The notes under the pieces were generated by a model. The model was not told the DNA's origin. It worked only from the letters and a program-made list of their open reading frames with translations, and did no database searches. Source: Atopsyche davidsoni (taxonomy: Eukaryota; Arthropoda; Insecta; Trichoptera; Hydrobiosidae). Taken from it: a stretch of 64,000 nt of DNA. Below are positions 24,184 to 33,149 of the stretch, piece after piece. Within the stretch, counting starts at the first letter, position 1. Every line of letters begins with the position of its first letter. The stretch lies in NCBI GenBank assembly GCA_022113835.1, contig JAILWY010000025.1:8634501-8698500 (forward strand), in the 5' to 3' direction. The translations under genes were made by a program, and so were the position numbers.

Positions 24184-27100
24184 TAATTGAAAATACAAGA
24201 TTCAGAAAACAGTACTCACCAGCCGTTGTAGGCGAACAGCCCGGAGTAGAAAGACAGAGAGAGAGACGTGATTTCCGTCTTGGTGTTGTCGAACGTGAAG
24301 TGCTCTGTGCGCCCTGCAAACCGAGGTGTGCATCTACTGTAGTGTGAGTGATCATTAAATCGGTGATTTCCTATGATTGGTTGAATATAAATTATTTTAA
24401 ACATATTTATATTTAATGCTGGCTGATAAAGTATTCATTTCGACGGGTGCTGTTCGAACTGTCAGCATACGCGCGACCGTAGCGGCGTCCCACGACGGGT
24501 GCTGTTCTAGCTATCAGCGGATTCATGTGTCATCTTTTATTACAAATATATAATTCAGGAAATTACAGTAAATATATTATCTAGAAAATGAATTTTTATA
24601 TTTACAACAAAAATATTCATCTTAAGGTGGCTTAAATTTCAATTGAGAAAAAAATAATTATAAACTAAAATAAATCCCCGCGCGCCCGCCGTGGCGGGCC
24701 ATGTGGAGTCCAGCACCATGCTACTCCAGGACCAAATTTTTACAAAACAAATGTTACATCTCCCAATTATGTCGGTTAATAATTATTCTATTATTTAGAC
24801 GGTAATGCGAAATCAATGGAATTAGCGAATAACATACGATCGATATGTTTTCTCGTCATTTCTCTGTGGCTGTGGATTGCCCCCCTGGGTTGCGCGCTCC
24901 ACAAGGGAGGCCTGGAGTATTTCGGATTGGTTAAACCAGAGGTTCTCAACCTTTTATTGACCACCGCCCCCTTGACAAGAAAAAAAAATTCAAAACGCCC
25001 CCTTTGACATAATAGTTATAATTATACCAATTTTATTTCTGTATATTATTTATTAACACATTGTTTGCGGGTCGCATGTTAAGTCGTCTTTGGTCGACTA
25101 GTACTAGAGCGCGGGTCGCATATAAATATATTCGCATGAAATGTCGCGAAAAGCGCCCGCCCCACGCACAATTCCGCGCCCGCATAGATTGTGTTAAATT
25201 ATATCTATTTCTAATAGAGTTTAACTTCTGATCTGGTCGCTAACAAACACATTAGCTTTTTAATGACCACTTTATTTTACCACGCACGAGTATTGATCAC
25301 TGACCAAGCATACAAAAACATTTATGGGGCAAAGTCGCATATTCGAGTTTTTTGACCATTTGTTTGTACCTATTGCGAAAAATCGACTGCACCAATCAAA
25401 AAAATTTAAATACAGAAAGTTAGATACATTCTTTCTTCTACTACCATTTTTTTTTTATTTCTTATAATTTACTTTTAATATGATAAGTATGTATTTTTCC
25501 GATTGAAGTTTCGGGATTGGAGTTTCGCGATGTTTCTGTTCCATTAATCCTTAACATTTATGACTCTTTTTTGCAATTGGAATTAAAATATTAATCATAA
25601 ACCCTCCTTTTAGGATTATTTTAAAAATTAAAAAATAAAAAATAAAAAATCTGTAACAATCTTTGGTTTTGAAAGTCGTTATTTTATCCAATTTTTCAAC
25701 ATCTTCAAGATTTTATTTTACCCTGAAAATGGACGTTAATTAAATAATAAAAAATAGATAAATATAATTTATAGTTTTTTCAATACTCTGTAAAAAATCA
25801 ACTTTCGACATAAACAAATAAAGTGATAATTAATAATTTCGCCAGGTAATGGACTGCCTCTGGTGTGCCAACGAGACACCAGAGGCAGTGTCATTTAATT
25901 AATTTAATTGTCACTTTATTTGTCTATGTCGAAAGTTGATTTTTTGACAGAGTATTTAAAAAACTATAAATTATATTTATCTATTTTTTATTATTTAATT
26001 AACGTCCATTTTCAGGGTAAAATAAAATCTTGAAGATGTTGTAAAATTGGATAAAATGACGACTTTCAAGTTTGTTAAAGATTTTTTATTTTTTAATTTT
26101 CAAACTAATCCCAACAGGAGGGTTTATAATTAATATTTTAATTCCAATTGCAAAAAAGAGTCATAAATGTTTGGGATTCTTGGAACAGGAACATCGCGAA
26201 ACTCCAATCCCGAAACTTCAATTGGAAAAACACATATTTATCATATTAAAAGTAAATTATAAGATATAAAAAAAAATTGTAGTGGAAAAAAGGATGTATC
26301 TAACTTTCTGCATTTAAATTGTTTTGATTGGTGCAGTCAATTTTTTGCAATAGGTACAAGTAAATGGTCAAAATCTCGAATATGCGACTTTGTTCCTTAA
26401 GGCATCAGAAGAGCAATCCCTGCCTTTTATAGATTTGATTTTGACGAGACAAAACTTGCATAGATTTGATTTCGACAGCCTTAAACGCTGATGGCACTCT
26501 TTTAATCTGGAACGAAGATTGAAAGTTGTTGAATTGCAGCAGCATTTCGTTCGCAAAATTCAAGCGATTTGCGTAGTCCGTATACTTCAATTCTTGCACA
26601 AATTGAATTTTATACGCTTTTAAATGCAAATCTTTCTTTAAAATCAATTGCAAAGACGATTTTTTAATGTTCAACGCTTGGCTTCGCTTTCGGATGGATT
26701 AAGATGGTTTTTGACGAACTGACGCTTCCACTTCTTCGATTGTTTCCTGGTCGCGGACTGATGAGGGCGACCAGAGTTTTGAATTTTTACCATCGCACCT
26801 GTATTTTCGAACATCCGGATCCATTTTCTAATGCTATCGTCACTTGGTGCATTGCGATACTCCGCACGATACAAACGTTGAGCAGTCACTATTAAATCAC
26901 CGTTACGATAATACGCTTGTACGCAAAAAGCGCTATGCGTCCCCGGGTACTGCTCCATAGCAACTAAAACTCTACAATATGGCGGACTCTACGATTTTCT
27001 CTCCGCGTTCATCAGCCGCCTCGAATCAACTTCAACGCAAAAACAAATACCCGATGCACTTTTTGGACACCCTGTTAGCGTGTTATTAGCAATTTTCGTT

Positions 27101-30100
27101 CCAGATTAGAAGAGTGCCAGCAGCGTAACGGTCACCATTTGGACAACATCATCTTTTTGAAATAATTTTCCATTTTGTATACTTATAATTAACAATAAAA
27201 AGAAAATACTTGATTACTAGTAGTTTTGGTTTTGCTGAACTAACAAATACCCGATACTCTTTTTGGACACACTGTACTTGTTTATTTGCGGCATCTAAAG
27301 CGATATCTATGCAGGCTTTAATTAAAGCTAAAAAATATGATTGAAAAACATTCTAGATCCCTATACTGTAAATTATAAAACTAGGTTGAGATTTTAACAG
27401 TTGAAATTTAGGCCATAATAATACGGTAAACACATTTTTGACGGCTAGATAAAATATTTTTTTCGTCCCCTGTGAACTTTAAAACGCCCCCCATTTCCCC
27501 ATGAACCCGCCACCGCGCCCCTTGGAAAGCTCCAGCGCCCACTGGGGGGCGGTACCGCCCCCGTTGAGAACCTATGGGTTAAACTGTCAGCAATGTGAAT
27601 GTATCACATTCATTACCCAATAAAATAGCTCTCAACTCAACGCAAGTCATTCGTACGTATCGTACGGCCTTCATAACGAATTTTTATAATTTTTCAGGTT
27701 AAGTATCGGTGTGAGTACGCCACTCTGACTTGAATCGTAAGTTTAGTGAGTATATTGTGAAACGACGCAATGTCACGAATGTCACAATGTCCTGGAGCTA
27801 ATACAATGCCTATAAGCTTCACTGGTCACCTGAAGTGTTTTTACTAACTGCTGTGGTTATTTATTCGAAACTTCGTTGCTGGAAGTATAAAATAAGGCAA
27901 CCCTCTGAACCGGTTCGGAGGACCCGTACATTAGCGTTTCTTATTTTAAGTAGTTTTTTATTATTAGAATCGACTGTCGAGTGAAAATTTATGAGGTTTA
28001 TATATTGAAATATTCACGGGCATAGGTCGCCGGAAGTTTTTTTTTTTTTGGGAAGGTTTGGGACTTTGAATTTATAAAAATGGTAGGTGGCAATAGGTAG
28101 GTGGTAGGTTTTATATCAACTGGTGCTCCCGCGAATTTCTGAAACTGTTCTAAATTCTGTCGAATGGCTCCCATCTCCGCACCCCTCCCGGCAGCGATGG
28201 GCCCTCTGCCACGCTGAACTCGCGGCCTCGCGCTTCCTCCTTAGAGCCATTAGCTTGATGAAGTCACAAAAGCGCGTGCGGTGAGCGACCGGCTGCGCGT
28301 GGGAGCCGCCGCGCGAGGAGCCCGCGAGGAGCCCGCGAGGAACAGGGAGAGGAGCAGGGCGAGGAGCAGGGCGAGGAGCAGGGCGAGGAGCAGGGCGAGG
28401 AGCAGGGCGAGGAGCAGGGCGAGGAGCCGCGCGAGGAGCCCGCGAGGAGCCGGCGCTGCTCAGTTCTTAGCGGCGAAACAAAGCACACCACAGAAAGAGG
28501 AAAAGTTCAATGAAACCTTATTTTACAAAATATAAATTATAAAAAAAAAGAAACAATATTCATCTTTTATTACAAAAATAATACTTACACTTCAAAATAG
28601 CAGAATGTGTTGACTGGACTCGCTCGCGTGCGTGTTCATCAATGAATTTATTTGGAATTAGGTGTCAAGTACCGTGGAGCTCGGCTGTGCGGACCGTGTT
28701 TCCATTGCGCCAATCATATTTGCAAATGAAAATATTGTTTGGATTGGATTTTAATGTAAAAATAAATCTTTCAAAGTCTGCACGGGTCGCGAAGAGTCAG
28801 TTCATTAATTTATAATCTCGATAAAACGATTTCACAACCATTGCAGTATGCTTGGTCTCCAGCATTTGCCTCGTACGTCAGAGGTTTACTCCTTCCCTCT
28901 GTCGGGCCCGAAGGCAAAAAAAGTTGAGTATCGCTGGGCTAGAGGTACAGGTCAGATACAGAGACCAGAAGTACAGGCCAGAGAAACAAGCCAGACGTAG
29001 AAGCAAGAAGGCAAAAGTAAAAGCTAAAGACACAGATCGGAAACGCAGACCAGAGGTGCCCCGCGCTGCGAGCGTGGGGTTCCTCGAGCGATCACCAAAA
29101 TGATGTTACTGACACACACCCGTGTCCCTGACAACCCAGTTCCTGTACCGGCAGCGGCGATTTCGTCTCCGGAGAGGGCCCAGCACCGGAGCGTCGGAAC
29201 GAAAAACGAGCAACGGCTCAACACCAGAGAATCATCTCCGAGCTACACACGGTTTTACATATTTATATGTTCACGGTAATTATCTATCTCCTCAATAAAC
29301 GATACCGACCTTGGGTCAGCTGGTAGACGCCTGCGATGATGATGATGAAGAGGGCCAGGAGCTTGGCGTACGTGAAGACGTCCTGGACCACGGTGGCCCA
29401 CTTCACGTCCCAGCAGTTGATAAAAGTCAGCACCACTGCGCGACAAACGACAAGTGAGCAAGTCGAGATGACTTCCGGCGGCAGGACAGGCAGGACAGGC
29501 AGGACAGGCAGGACAGGCAGGACAGGCAGGACAGGCAGGACAGGCAGGACAGGCTGGACAGGCCGGGGCGCGATACTCACGGATGCAGCAGGCGGCCAGC
29601 AGGCGCACGGACTCGTCAGGGGGCGCGCACTCCGGGAAGAAGGGCTTGAGCACGTACACGCTGAAGGTCAGCGCCACGATCGCCTGCGGACAACGGCACG
29701 GTGACCACTCGCCTCGACCAAGTGAACGTCAAACTAACTATAGGAACCCAGCTTAACCGCTGTTGCTTCGACGCACGGTCTGCAATTCCAAGATTGCACA
29801 AATCAGCTTTGTTTTGTGTAATCTGGGTGAAGTATTTGACAATTTTATTTGAATAACTGACTATTTCTATAATAATATTGCATCCAAATCCCGAGAGATC
29901 GATGCGACGGGAGCTGTTGACCGGCCGCTCTGGTTGCATGCATCGATATTTCTCGAACTATTCGTATGTGATTTCAAATTCAATATTTTTGGCAGAAAGA
30001 GCTCGGTGGGATTCCGTTTCGACATTTAAGATAAAAATACTTTGGTGATTCTCCACGTTTTGTTGTTTAGTGTTTGTTGGGGAATCCGGTCACCGATAAA

Positions 30101-33100
30101 GAACCAAACCTGGATAAATCATTAAAGATTTTTATTTAAAATATCGTTAATGATTTGTAATTGTTTACATTTACCAGTTTTATTTGAGTAATATTTCTGA
30201 AATGGTTAAAAAAACAGCGTTAAGTGAAACCAGCCTGCTCGGCTGGGTGTCTTCACTTTCGAACTAAAAGTCTAGAAGTTGGAGGAATATGCTTTAAGCC
30301 CTACCGAATGAATATGTTCGCATAGCATGCATAAGCACAAATTTTGCAAATATGCTTTGATTCAACATTGAGTTCCGTATCATGTGAAAAGAATTTTAAA
30401 AGTATTGTAAAAGTTGCTTCGTGAACAGAGAAGTTATGAAAAAAAAAAACACAGTGGATCGCAGAGAAATCCTTCTTTCAAAGGAAAAAAAATATGTGTA
30501 GGGTTGACCGTTTTGAAAGTATTTATTTAAAATGAATAAATAACTTCAATAAAAATAGCGGAAGGCGAAAAAGTTACATTAATACAAAGGTAGGATTAAT
30601 AACCAACTTGGAACGTAAAAAGTTAGTTAAATTGTGATTATCGGAGATGAAATACATCAAGTAACATTTGTAAACATTAATGTAATACGCGCTTTTTGCC
30701 TTCTGACAACCCTGCGGTTGTCCTCGGTCGCAGCTCCACTGGCGAAGCCTCGATTTATCAGCGAAATCTCTCAAAAACTACTGGTAAATGGCTACACCCT
30801 TGTGCAATTTGTTGCTACGTGTGTAGAGCGCTTCAAATAGTCATCGCCATGTCCAGCCGAGTCCGTCCCTCGGCAGGCAACGCCCCTTGCAGGCGCAGAA
30901 TAGTTGTTACCTGAGAGCAAGGGCGGACGATCATGCACTCGATCCAGAGTCGGATGAATGCGAGGAAGGGCCCAAAGGTCTCCATGATGTAGGCGTAGTC
31001 TGCGCCGCTCTTAGTGATCATCGTCCCCAGCTCCGCGTAGCAGTAGGCGCCGAACTGCAAGAGAAGGGCGTGAGTCCAGGCCGGAGTCCAGAACGGCGAC
31101 TCCGGCCTCATTACGGGAGGTCCCGGGCCGCTGAGCCGTCTGGCCGTAAGCCGATTTGCTCCGACATCTTATTAGCGAGCTTCAGAGATTTTAAAATACA
31201 ATTGAGTTTGTGAAAATGTAATTAATTAGAAACATTTTTTTAATACTTTTTAAGGCGATAAATATTAAATCGCATTTATTATCGAGCAATCTCTGCCTAA
31301 TAACTGTGGAAATTCAATTATTAGTTTATTCCCAGCTATAAGTTGTTCCGTGAAAACGTATTACCTAGCAAACGGTTTCCGAATCAACGTTTTTATTATT
31401 TTCATCTTCTGTCCGCAGGCGGTCCAAAGGGAGTCGTAGCGGGCCCTTTAAGTGTTTACTTTGTGAAAACTTGTCGCTTTACACGGGAACATTACAATCT
31501 TACACTTGATCATCGAGAATTAAACGATCACTCAGTGAAGGCTTACCGTCTGATTTATGAAATACTGATTAAGCTGAATTGTGGTTACGACATGCATAAA
31601 ATGGTCGCACACATTAACTATACCGCTATTTTTTCGCTAATTAGTCTACAATTTAGATCGAACTTTATCAGGTTTGCAGCTTATCAATTAAATCGCACAT
31701 GATTAAGTAGAAAAGTAATGTTTTATTTTACAATTGTGTCAAATAAACTAACAACTCGATAATCGCGCCTCTATAAGATCAGTCTTTTAGAGCTCCGTCG
31801 GCGGGACTTTTCCGAGTGAAGGGAAGTCAGGTGACAACATTAATTGCTATATTTTCATTGAAACCCGACCTTGCAATAATGTAAGGACACACATTGAACC
31901 TGAAAGAAACTTCGCCGGGCAGGCGGGTGGTTTTTTGCCTCGCTTCCTTTTCGTTTAAGCTGGGGACCTTTATTTTTGAGGACCTTTCTTCACTGTACTG
32001 ACCCACGAGACGTCGAATCGGGAGCCAGACCGGAAATTATATACGTAATTAACGTTATAGTAAATCTAATAAATATATGTACAAATATATATATATATGT
32101 ATGTACATTTATATATATATATGGAAAAGTCTGTCGAGACGCTCACCATGGAAAATACTCCGGAGATGAGCCAAACCAGCAGGGAGGCGTTAACGCTGCC
32201 GGTGTTGAGCAGGACTCCAGTCGGAGATACGAAGATGCCGGAACCGATGATGCTGCCCACGATGACCGTGCAGCCGTTCAGGAGTGACATCTTTGCCTTG
32301 AGAGTGATTTCTCCTCCGCCGTCATCTGCAATATTATATTTAAAAAAATGTATTCACTAAAGGAAAGTACGCAGAGAGCACCTCTCGCCGCCGCTACAAA
32401 ACAGAATTTTCATTGGCGGTGCGTCGATTGAAAAATTATCTCTGAACGCGAGGAGCGCCCGCCACCTCGAGGAGTCGCGCTGGGCGTCGGGGGAGCTCGT
32501 TCAATGAAACATCAAGGAATAAAGTTATTTTCTTGAGTGTGAAGTTGTGTCAGGTTTTGATGAATGATTCGACGTTTCGGCTACGGTACTGAAAAATTTG
32601 TCTTTCCGCGAAATGGCACCAACACCGAAGAAAAGGATGCGAGTCCCTCCGACTGAGAGGGCGTCGAGACGAGGTCGATGCGAACTCATAACATTCTAAT
32701 CTTGATAATCTCAGTAACCGGGTCCGAGGGCGGTGGGAGGGTTTTTTCTCAGAAACTTTCAACAAATTTCAAATGATTATGACTCACTCACTCTTACTTA
32801 TAGTCTTATCAATTTGATGCTAAATAAGATTTATATTTCTTCTTCGACCGAGAGCCTGCTGTTGCAGAGCATTTGAAGAATAGAAAATATATAAATATGA
32901 CAATTATTAAAATAAACACGGCCGTACGCGGAGGACCAGCGCCCCCCTCCGGCCGGCGACGGCGGCGTAGTTTTTGTTTGATTTTATTGTCGATGCTCGT
33001 ATTATATAAATTAGGCAAAAAAATATTGACAAAGAGTTCTGTGGCGTCACCTGCGCTGCCGTTCTTTGCGACGTTGTCGAGGCTGATTTTTTCCATGCTG

Positions 33101-33123
33101 GGGGATTTCTTCTCTTCCGTCAT
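14197..33123 (-). CDS. SLC7 light-chain amino-acid transporter (minidiscs / Y+L / LAT-like), 10 coding exons
   Basis: A membrane exchanger of the heteromeric amino-acid transporter family, which works with a type II glycoprotein heavy chain (4F2hc/CD98hc type) at the plasma membrane. Coding exons in order: 33123-33051, 32325-32147, 31054-30911, 29683-29581, 29435-29310, 24313-24220, 23976-23704, 18086-17915, 17619-17367, 14264-14197. All junctions are GT-AG and all phases agree; the sum is 1485 bases, 494 residues plus stop, the usual family length, with no internal stop. Visible landmarks are GSIIGSGIF at residues 48-56 (first transmembrane segment, substrate backbone binding), Cys151 in FFPECAPP (the position of the heavy-chain disulfide in LAT1), FAYNGW at 235-240, and about twelve hydrophobic segments. 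The start is the first ATG after an in-frame-independent acceptor at 33150. Drosophila minidiscs/JhI-21-type proteins are the closest match by eye; substrate specificity cannot be read from the sequence. Confidence 0.93.
14894..14935. repeat. 17-bp perfect hairpin in the last intron
   Basis: AACTATAAGTATAGTAT (14894-14910) and its exact complement (14919-14935) flank an 8-base loop. It lies between the alternative C-terminal exon and the terminal exon of the transporter. Confidence 0.75.
15603..15665. repeat. fold-back MITE fragment
   Basis: One outer arm of the family: AATATTTTTGACAGAGAGTA, then CTTGGTGGAATTCC and TTTTAATATTTAA. It lies in the transporter's last intron, about 100 bases past the alternative exon. 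Confidence 0.65.
15758..15813 (-). CDS. SLC7 transporter, alternative C-terminal exon 10a
   Basis: The acceptor TTTTTTAACAG precedes 56 bases. With the G of exon 9 they encode [19 protein letters not shown], which aligns without gaps to the exon 10b tail (LQKLLMVV). The exon ends in AAG before GTTTTT, a weak donor. If joined to exon 10b the next codon is TGA, giving a 491-residue protein ending in RPKTK. If unspliced, the frame stays open for more than 30 codons. The preserved frame, phase and tail motif argue for a functional duplicate rather than chance. Use as an alternative last exon with its own poly(A) site is also possible. Confidence 0.65.
16090..16123. repeat. 15-bp perfect hairpin with 4-base loop
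   Basis: TGAAACGTTTGTAAC and its exact complement are separated by AGTA. It lies in the intron just upstream (in transcript order) of the alternative exon at 15758-15813. Confidence 0.75.
17367..17619 (-). CDS. SLC7 transporter, exon 9 (late transmembrane segments)
   Basis: Codes residues 389 to the first base of 473: [15 protein letters not shown], the conserved [13 protein letters not shown] block and SWKNKPKWF, covering the last transmembrane helices. Acceptor CCTTTCAG, donor AG before GTATGA, leaving phase 1. It is followed by either exon 10a or exon 10b. Confidence 0.93.
17915..18086 (-). CDS. SLC7 transporter, exon 8
   Basis: Codes [17 protein letters not shown] and the following hydrophobic segments to GFATW. 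The family motif R-x-F/Y-A-GA-x-EG-x-MP (cytoplasmic loop after helix 8) is complete. Acceptor TTTCCCAG, donor TGG before GTAAGT. Confidence 0.93.
18195..19390 (-). mobile_element. Helitron relic, minus strand
   Basis: The minus-strand 3' end is at 18195-18198 (CTAG followed by T), preceded by GTAGCACACGCCGGGTATCC as in the copy ending near 1928. Helicase C-terminal residues are spread over 18300-18700 in broken frames, and Rep/helicase residues continue to about 19330. It sits in the large intron of the transporter, on the same strand as the gene. Confidence 0.75.
18705..19298 (-). pseudogene. Helitron Rep-helicase pseudogene
   Basis: Begins in the Rep-adjacent region ([20 protein letters not shown], then [10 protein letters not shown]), continues through [39 protein letters not shown] and [13 protein letters not shown], then jumps to the helicase C-terminal block [20 protein letters not shown] and [10 protein letters not shown]. 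The order matches Helitron proteins, but the bulk of the helicase is deleted. The open frame survives for 197 codons, longer than in the copy at 971. Confidence 0.8.
19391..20102. other. unassigned intronic DNA between Helitrons
   Basis: AT-rich with a T19 run at about 19737-19755 followed by GTGTTGGCAACCTGC. The T run is followed by GTGTTGG here and also after the T24 run at 51162. No gene recognised. Confidence 0.4.
20187..20384 (-). pseudogene. Helitron protein N-terminal fragment
   Basis: A 65-residue open piece with [15 protein letters not shown] and a following region ending [10 protein letters not shown]. This resembles the segment N-terminal to Rep in insect Helitron proteins, in which an IR-x-YN-x-x-x-x-x-x-x-LGA block precedes a LxPxxG block. 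It is incomplete on both sides. Confidence 0.5.
20742..21299. mobile_element. TTAA-flanked insertion, single-arm relative of the fold-back element at 25326
   Basis: TTAA stands on both sides (20738-20741 and 21300-21303). The tandem Helitron copy shows the uninterrupted site at 21960-21963. The insert starts GGGTCTAGGTCCCATAATCG and matches, in the same direction, the left arm of the inverted-repeat element 25326-26396 through to its centre (GGTGTCC, spacer, GGACACC). The second arm is missing. No coding capacity. Confidence 0.75.
22226..23227 (+). mobile_element. piggyBac remnant, 3' junction intact
   Basis: The element ends at 23221-23227 with GGG then TTAA. The Helitron sequence continues exactly at the point where copy I has TTAA at 21581-21584, so the 3' junction is genuine. 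The 5' boundary is not clear: no TTAACCC is seen near 22225, and some deletion has removed it together with part of the host Helitron. The terminal bases resemble those of the other piggyBac family in the window. Confidence 0.7.
22653..23006 (+). pseudogene. piggyBac transposase, C-terminal fragment with cysteine-rich domain
   Basis: Starts in the conserved [13 protein letters not shown] block and runs through [12 protein letters not shown], a spacer, and the C-terminal zinc-binding domain ([28 protein letters not shown]). The cysteine pair, the TC pair and the histidines are in the usual order for piggyBac/PGBD proteins. The frame is open to a natural stop at 23004-23006. The catalytic domain upstream is absent, so this is a terminal remnant. 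Confidence 0.8.
23704..23976 (-). CDS. SLC7 transporter, exon 7
   Basis: Codes [20 protein letters not shown] and hydrophobic segments through [19 protein letters not shown]. The EE-x-KDP-x-KNLPRAI loop is a strong signature of LAT/Y+L light chains. Acceptor TTTCGTTTCAG, donor AG before GTTTGT. Phases agree with exons 6 and 8. Confidence 0.95.
24143..24180. repeat. (AT)n microsatellite
   Basis: Short AT run of about 35 bases in the intron between exons 6 and 7. Confidence 0.85.
24220..24313 (-). CDS. SLC7 transporter, exon 6
   Basis: Codes [15 protein letters not shown] and [16 protein letters not shown], ending inside the tryptophan codon. FAYNGW is the unwound sixth-helix substrate-site motif of the family. 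Acceptor GGTTTGCAG, donor TG before GTGAGT. Confidence 0.95.
24314..24936. other. intronic DNA, nothing recognised
   Basis: The 5' part of the 5-kb intron between exons 5 and 6 (in plus coordinates). It contains two similar short blocks with CGACGGGTGCTGTTC (about 24440 and 24494). No coding signal. Confidence 0.4.
25326..26396. mobile_element. fold-back element with ~530-bp inverted arms at a TTAA site
   Basis: The left arm (25326-about 25866) and the right arm (about 25876-26396) are near-exact complements. Outer blocks are GTCGCATATTCGAG and CTCGAATATGCGAC; the centre is CTGCCTCTGGTGT, a 9-base loop, then ACACCAGAGGCAG. The right flank is TTAA (26397-26400) and the left flank TTAT, one change from TTAA. 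A single-arm relative with clean TTAA duplication is at 20742. No coding capacity is seen. Transcription across it would give a very long hairpin RNA. Confidence 0.8.
26405..26958 (-). pseudogene. mariner-like transposase pseudogene, N-terminal region
   Basis: The first piece (26671-26958) has the helix-turn-helix region common to these proteins ([42 protein letters not shown]). The second piece (26405-26674) has [20 protein letters not shown] and [19 protein letters not shown], the linker before the catalytic domain. The DDE catalytic residues are missing and the two pieces are in different frames. Confidence 0.75.
26405..27079 (-). mobile_element. mariner/Tc1-type element fragment
   Basis: The right end carries TTTTTGGACACCCTGTTA (minus strand TAACAGGGTGTCCAAAAA), a terminal repeat shared by many insect mariner-like elements. 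A second solo copy of this end lies at about 27235-27275. The left end is truncated against the TTAA of the fold-back element. Confidence 0.7.
27577..28309. other. intronic DNA, nothing recognised
   Basis: AT-rich up to about 28140, then a GC-rich block. No conserved coding sequence. Confidence 0.4.
28310..28455. repeat. 12-bp minisatellite (GAGGAGCAGGGC)n
   Basis: About ten units, exact in the middle and diverging at both edges (GAGGAGCCCGC). The period of 12 leaves frames open on both strands (arginine-rich and Ser/Cys/Pro-rich); these are by-products. Confidence 0.85.
28456..29309. other. intronic DNA, nothing recognised
   Basis: Rest of the intron between exons 5 and 6. A purine-rich stretch with repeated AGGCAAAAG / CCAGA words lies at 28920-29060. 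No supported gene. Confidence 0.4.
29310..29435 (-). CDS. SLC7 transporter, exon 5
   Basis: Codes [20 protein letters not shown] and [21 protein letters not shown]. The [12 protein letters not shown] block and the AKL helix are family signatures. Acceptor GTCGCGCAG, donor CAAG before GTCGGT. Confidence 0.95.
29480..29560. repeat. 9-bp minisatellite inside a 145-base intron
   Basis: Eight exact GGCAGGACA units and one GGCTGGACA occupy more than half of the intron between exons 4 and 5. On the transcribed strand the unit reads TGTCCTGCC, so the intron is C/T-rich. Confidence 0.9.
29581..29683 (-). CDS. SLC7 transporter, exon 4 (heavy-chain cysteine)
   Basis: Codes [20 protein letters not shown] and then [14 protein letters not shown]. 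Cys151 in FPEC falls in the loop between transmembrane segments 3 and 4, where LAT/Y+L light chains form the disulfide with their heavy chain. Acceptor TTGTCCGCAG, donor C before GTGAGT. Confidence 0.95.
29978..30150. repeat. degraded fold-back MITE copy
   Basis: Both outer blocks are recognisable but mutated (CAATATTTTTGGCAGAAAGA, GGTGGGATTCC, then CCGGTCACCGATAAAG and TTTTTATTTAAAATAT). It lies in the intron between exons 3 and 4. Confidence 0.55.
30911..31054 (-). CDS. SLC7 transporter, exon 3
   Basis: Codes [20 protein letters not shown] and [20 protein letters not shown], ending [13 protein letters not shown] and KSGADYAY are strongly conserved in the family. Acceptor CTTCTCTTGCAG, donor CAG before GTAACA. 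Length 144, phase 0 on both sides. Confidence 0.95.
31055..32146. other. intron 2 of the SLC7 gene
   Basis: Contains a 119-codon plus-strand open frame (31343-31702) with no recognisable motif, judged a chance frame, and a TA-rich run at 32084-32123. Nothing else seen. Confidence 0.5.
32147..32325 (-). CDS. SLC7 transporter, exon 2 (first transmembrane helices)
   Basis: Codes [18 protein letters not shown], then [20 protein letters not shown] and [29 protein letters not shown] is the glycine-rich unwound part of helix 1. Acceptor AATATTGCAG, donor ATG before GTGAGC. Confidence 0.95.
32326..33050. other. intron 1 of the SLC7 gene
   Basis: Includes a GC-rich block at 32380-32520 and 32610-32740 with no coding signal. 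No repeat recognised. Confidence 0.5.
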
Positions 33124-33149
33124 CGTGAATAAGATTTTTCTTCTTGAAT
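33051..33149 (-). CDS. SLC7 transporter, first coding exon
   Basis: ATG at 33121-33123 begins [20 protein letters not shown], a hydrophilic cytoplasmic N-terminus. The donor is CAG before GTGACG. An acceptor TTTCTTTACAG ends at 33150, so the exon carries about 26 bases of 5' UTR and at least one non-coding exon lies further upstream. It is 24 codons plus one base long. Confidence 0.85.

Larger units (their letters stand above)
24937..27576. mobile_element. hAT-type element with 8-bp target duplication, non-autonomous
   Basis: GGTTAAAC stands on both sides (24929-24936 and 27577-27584), the 8-bp duplication typical of hAT. The ends are inverted: CAGAGGTTCTCAACC on the left, and the complement of CATAGGTTCTCAACGG on the right. 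A subterminal GGGGGCGGTACCGCCCCC palindrome is near the right end. No hAT transposase is present. Two younger or captured elements fill the interior: the inverted-repeat element 25326-26396 and a mariner fragment 26405-27079. A shorter relative lies at 37672-37928. Confidence 0.85.

Noticed and set aside
23419..24198. 259-codon minus-strand frame overlapping transporter exon 7
   Set aside because: It is a shadow frame across exon 7 and its introns; the correct frame of exon 7 is the conserved SLC7 sequence.
31343..31702. 119-codon plus-strand open frame in intron 2 of the transporter
   Set aside because: No recognisable motif, antisense to the gene, and of a length expected by chance.
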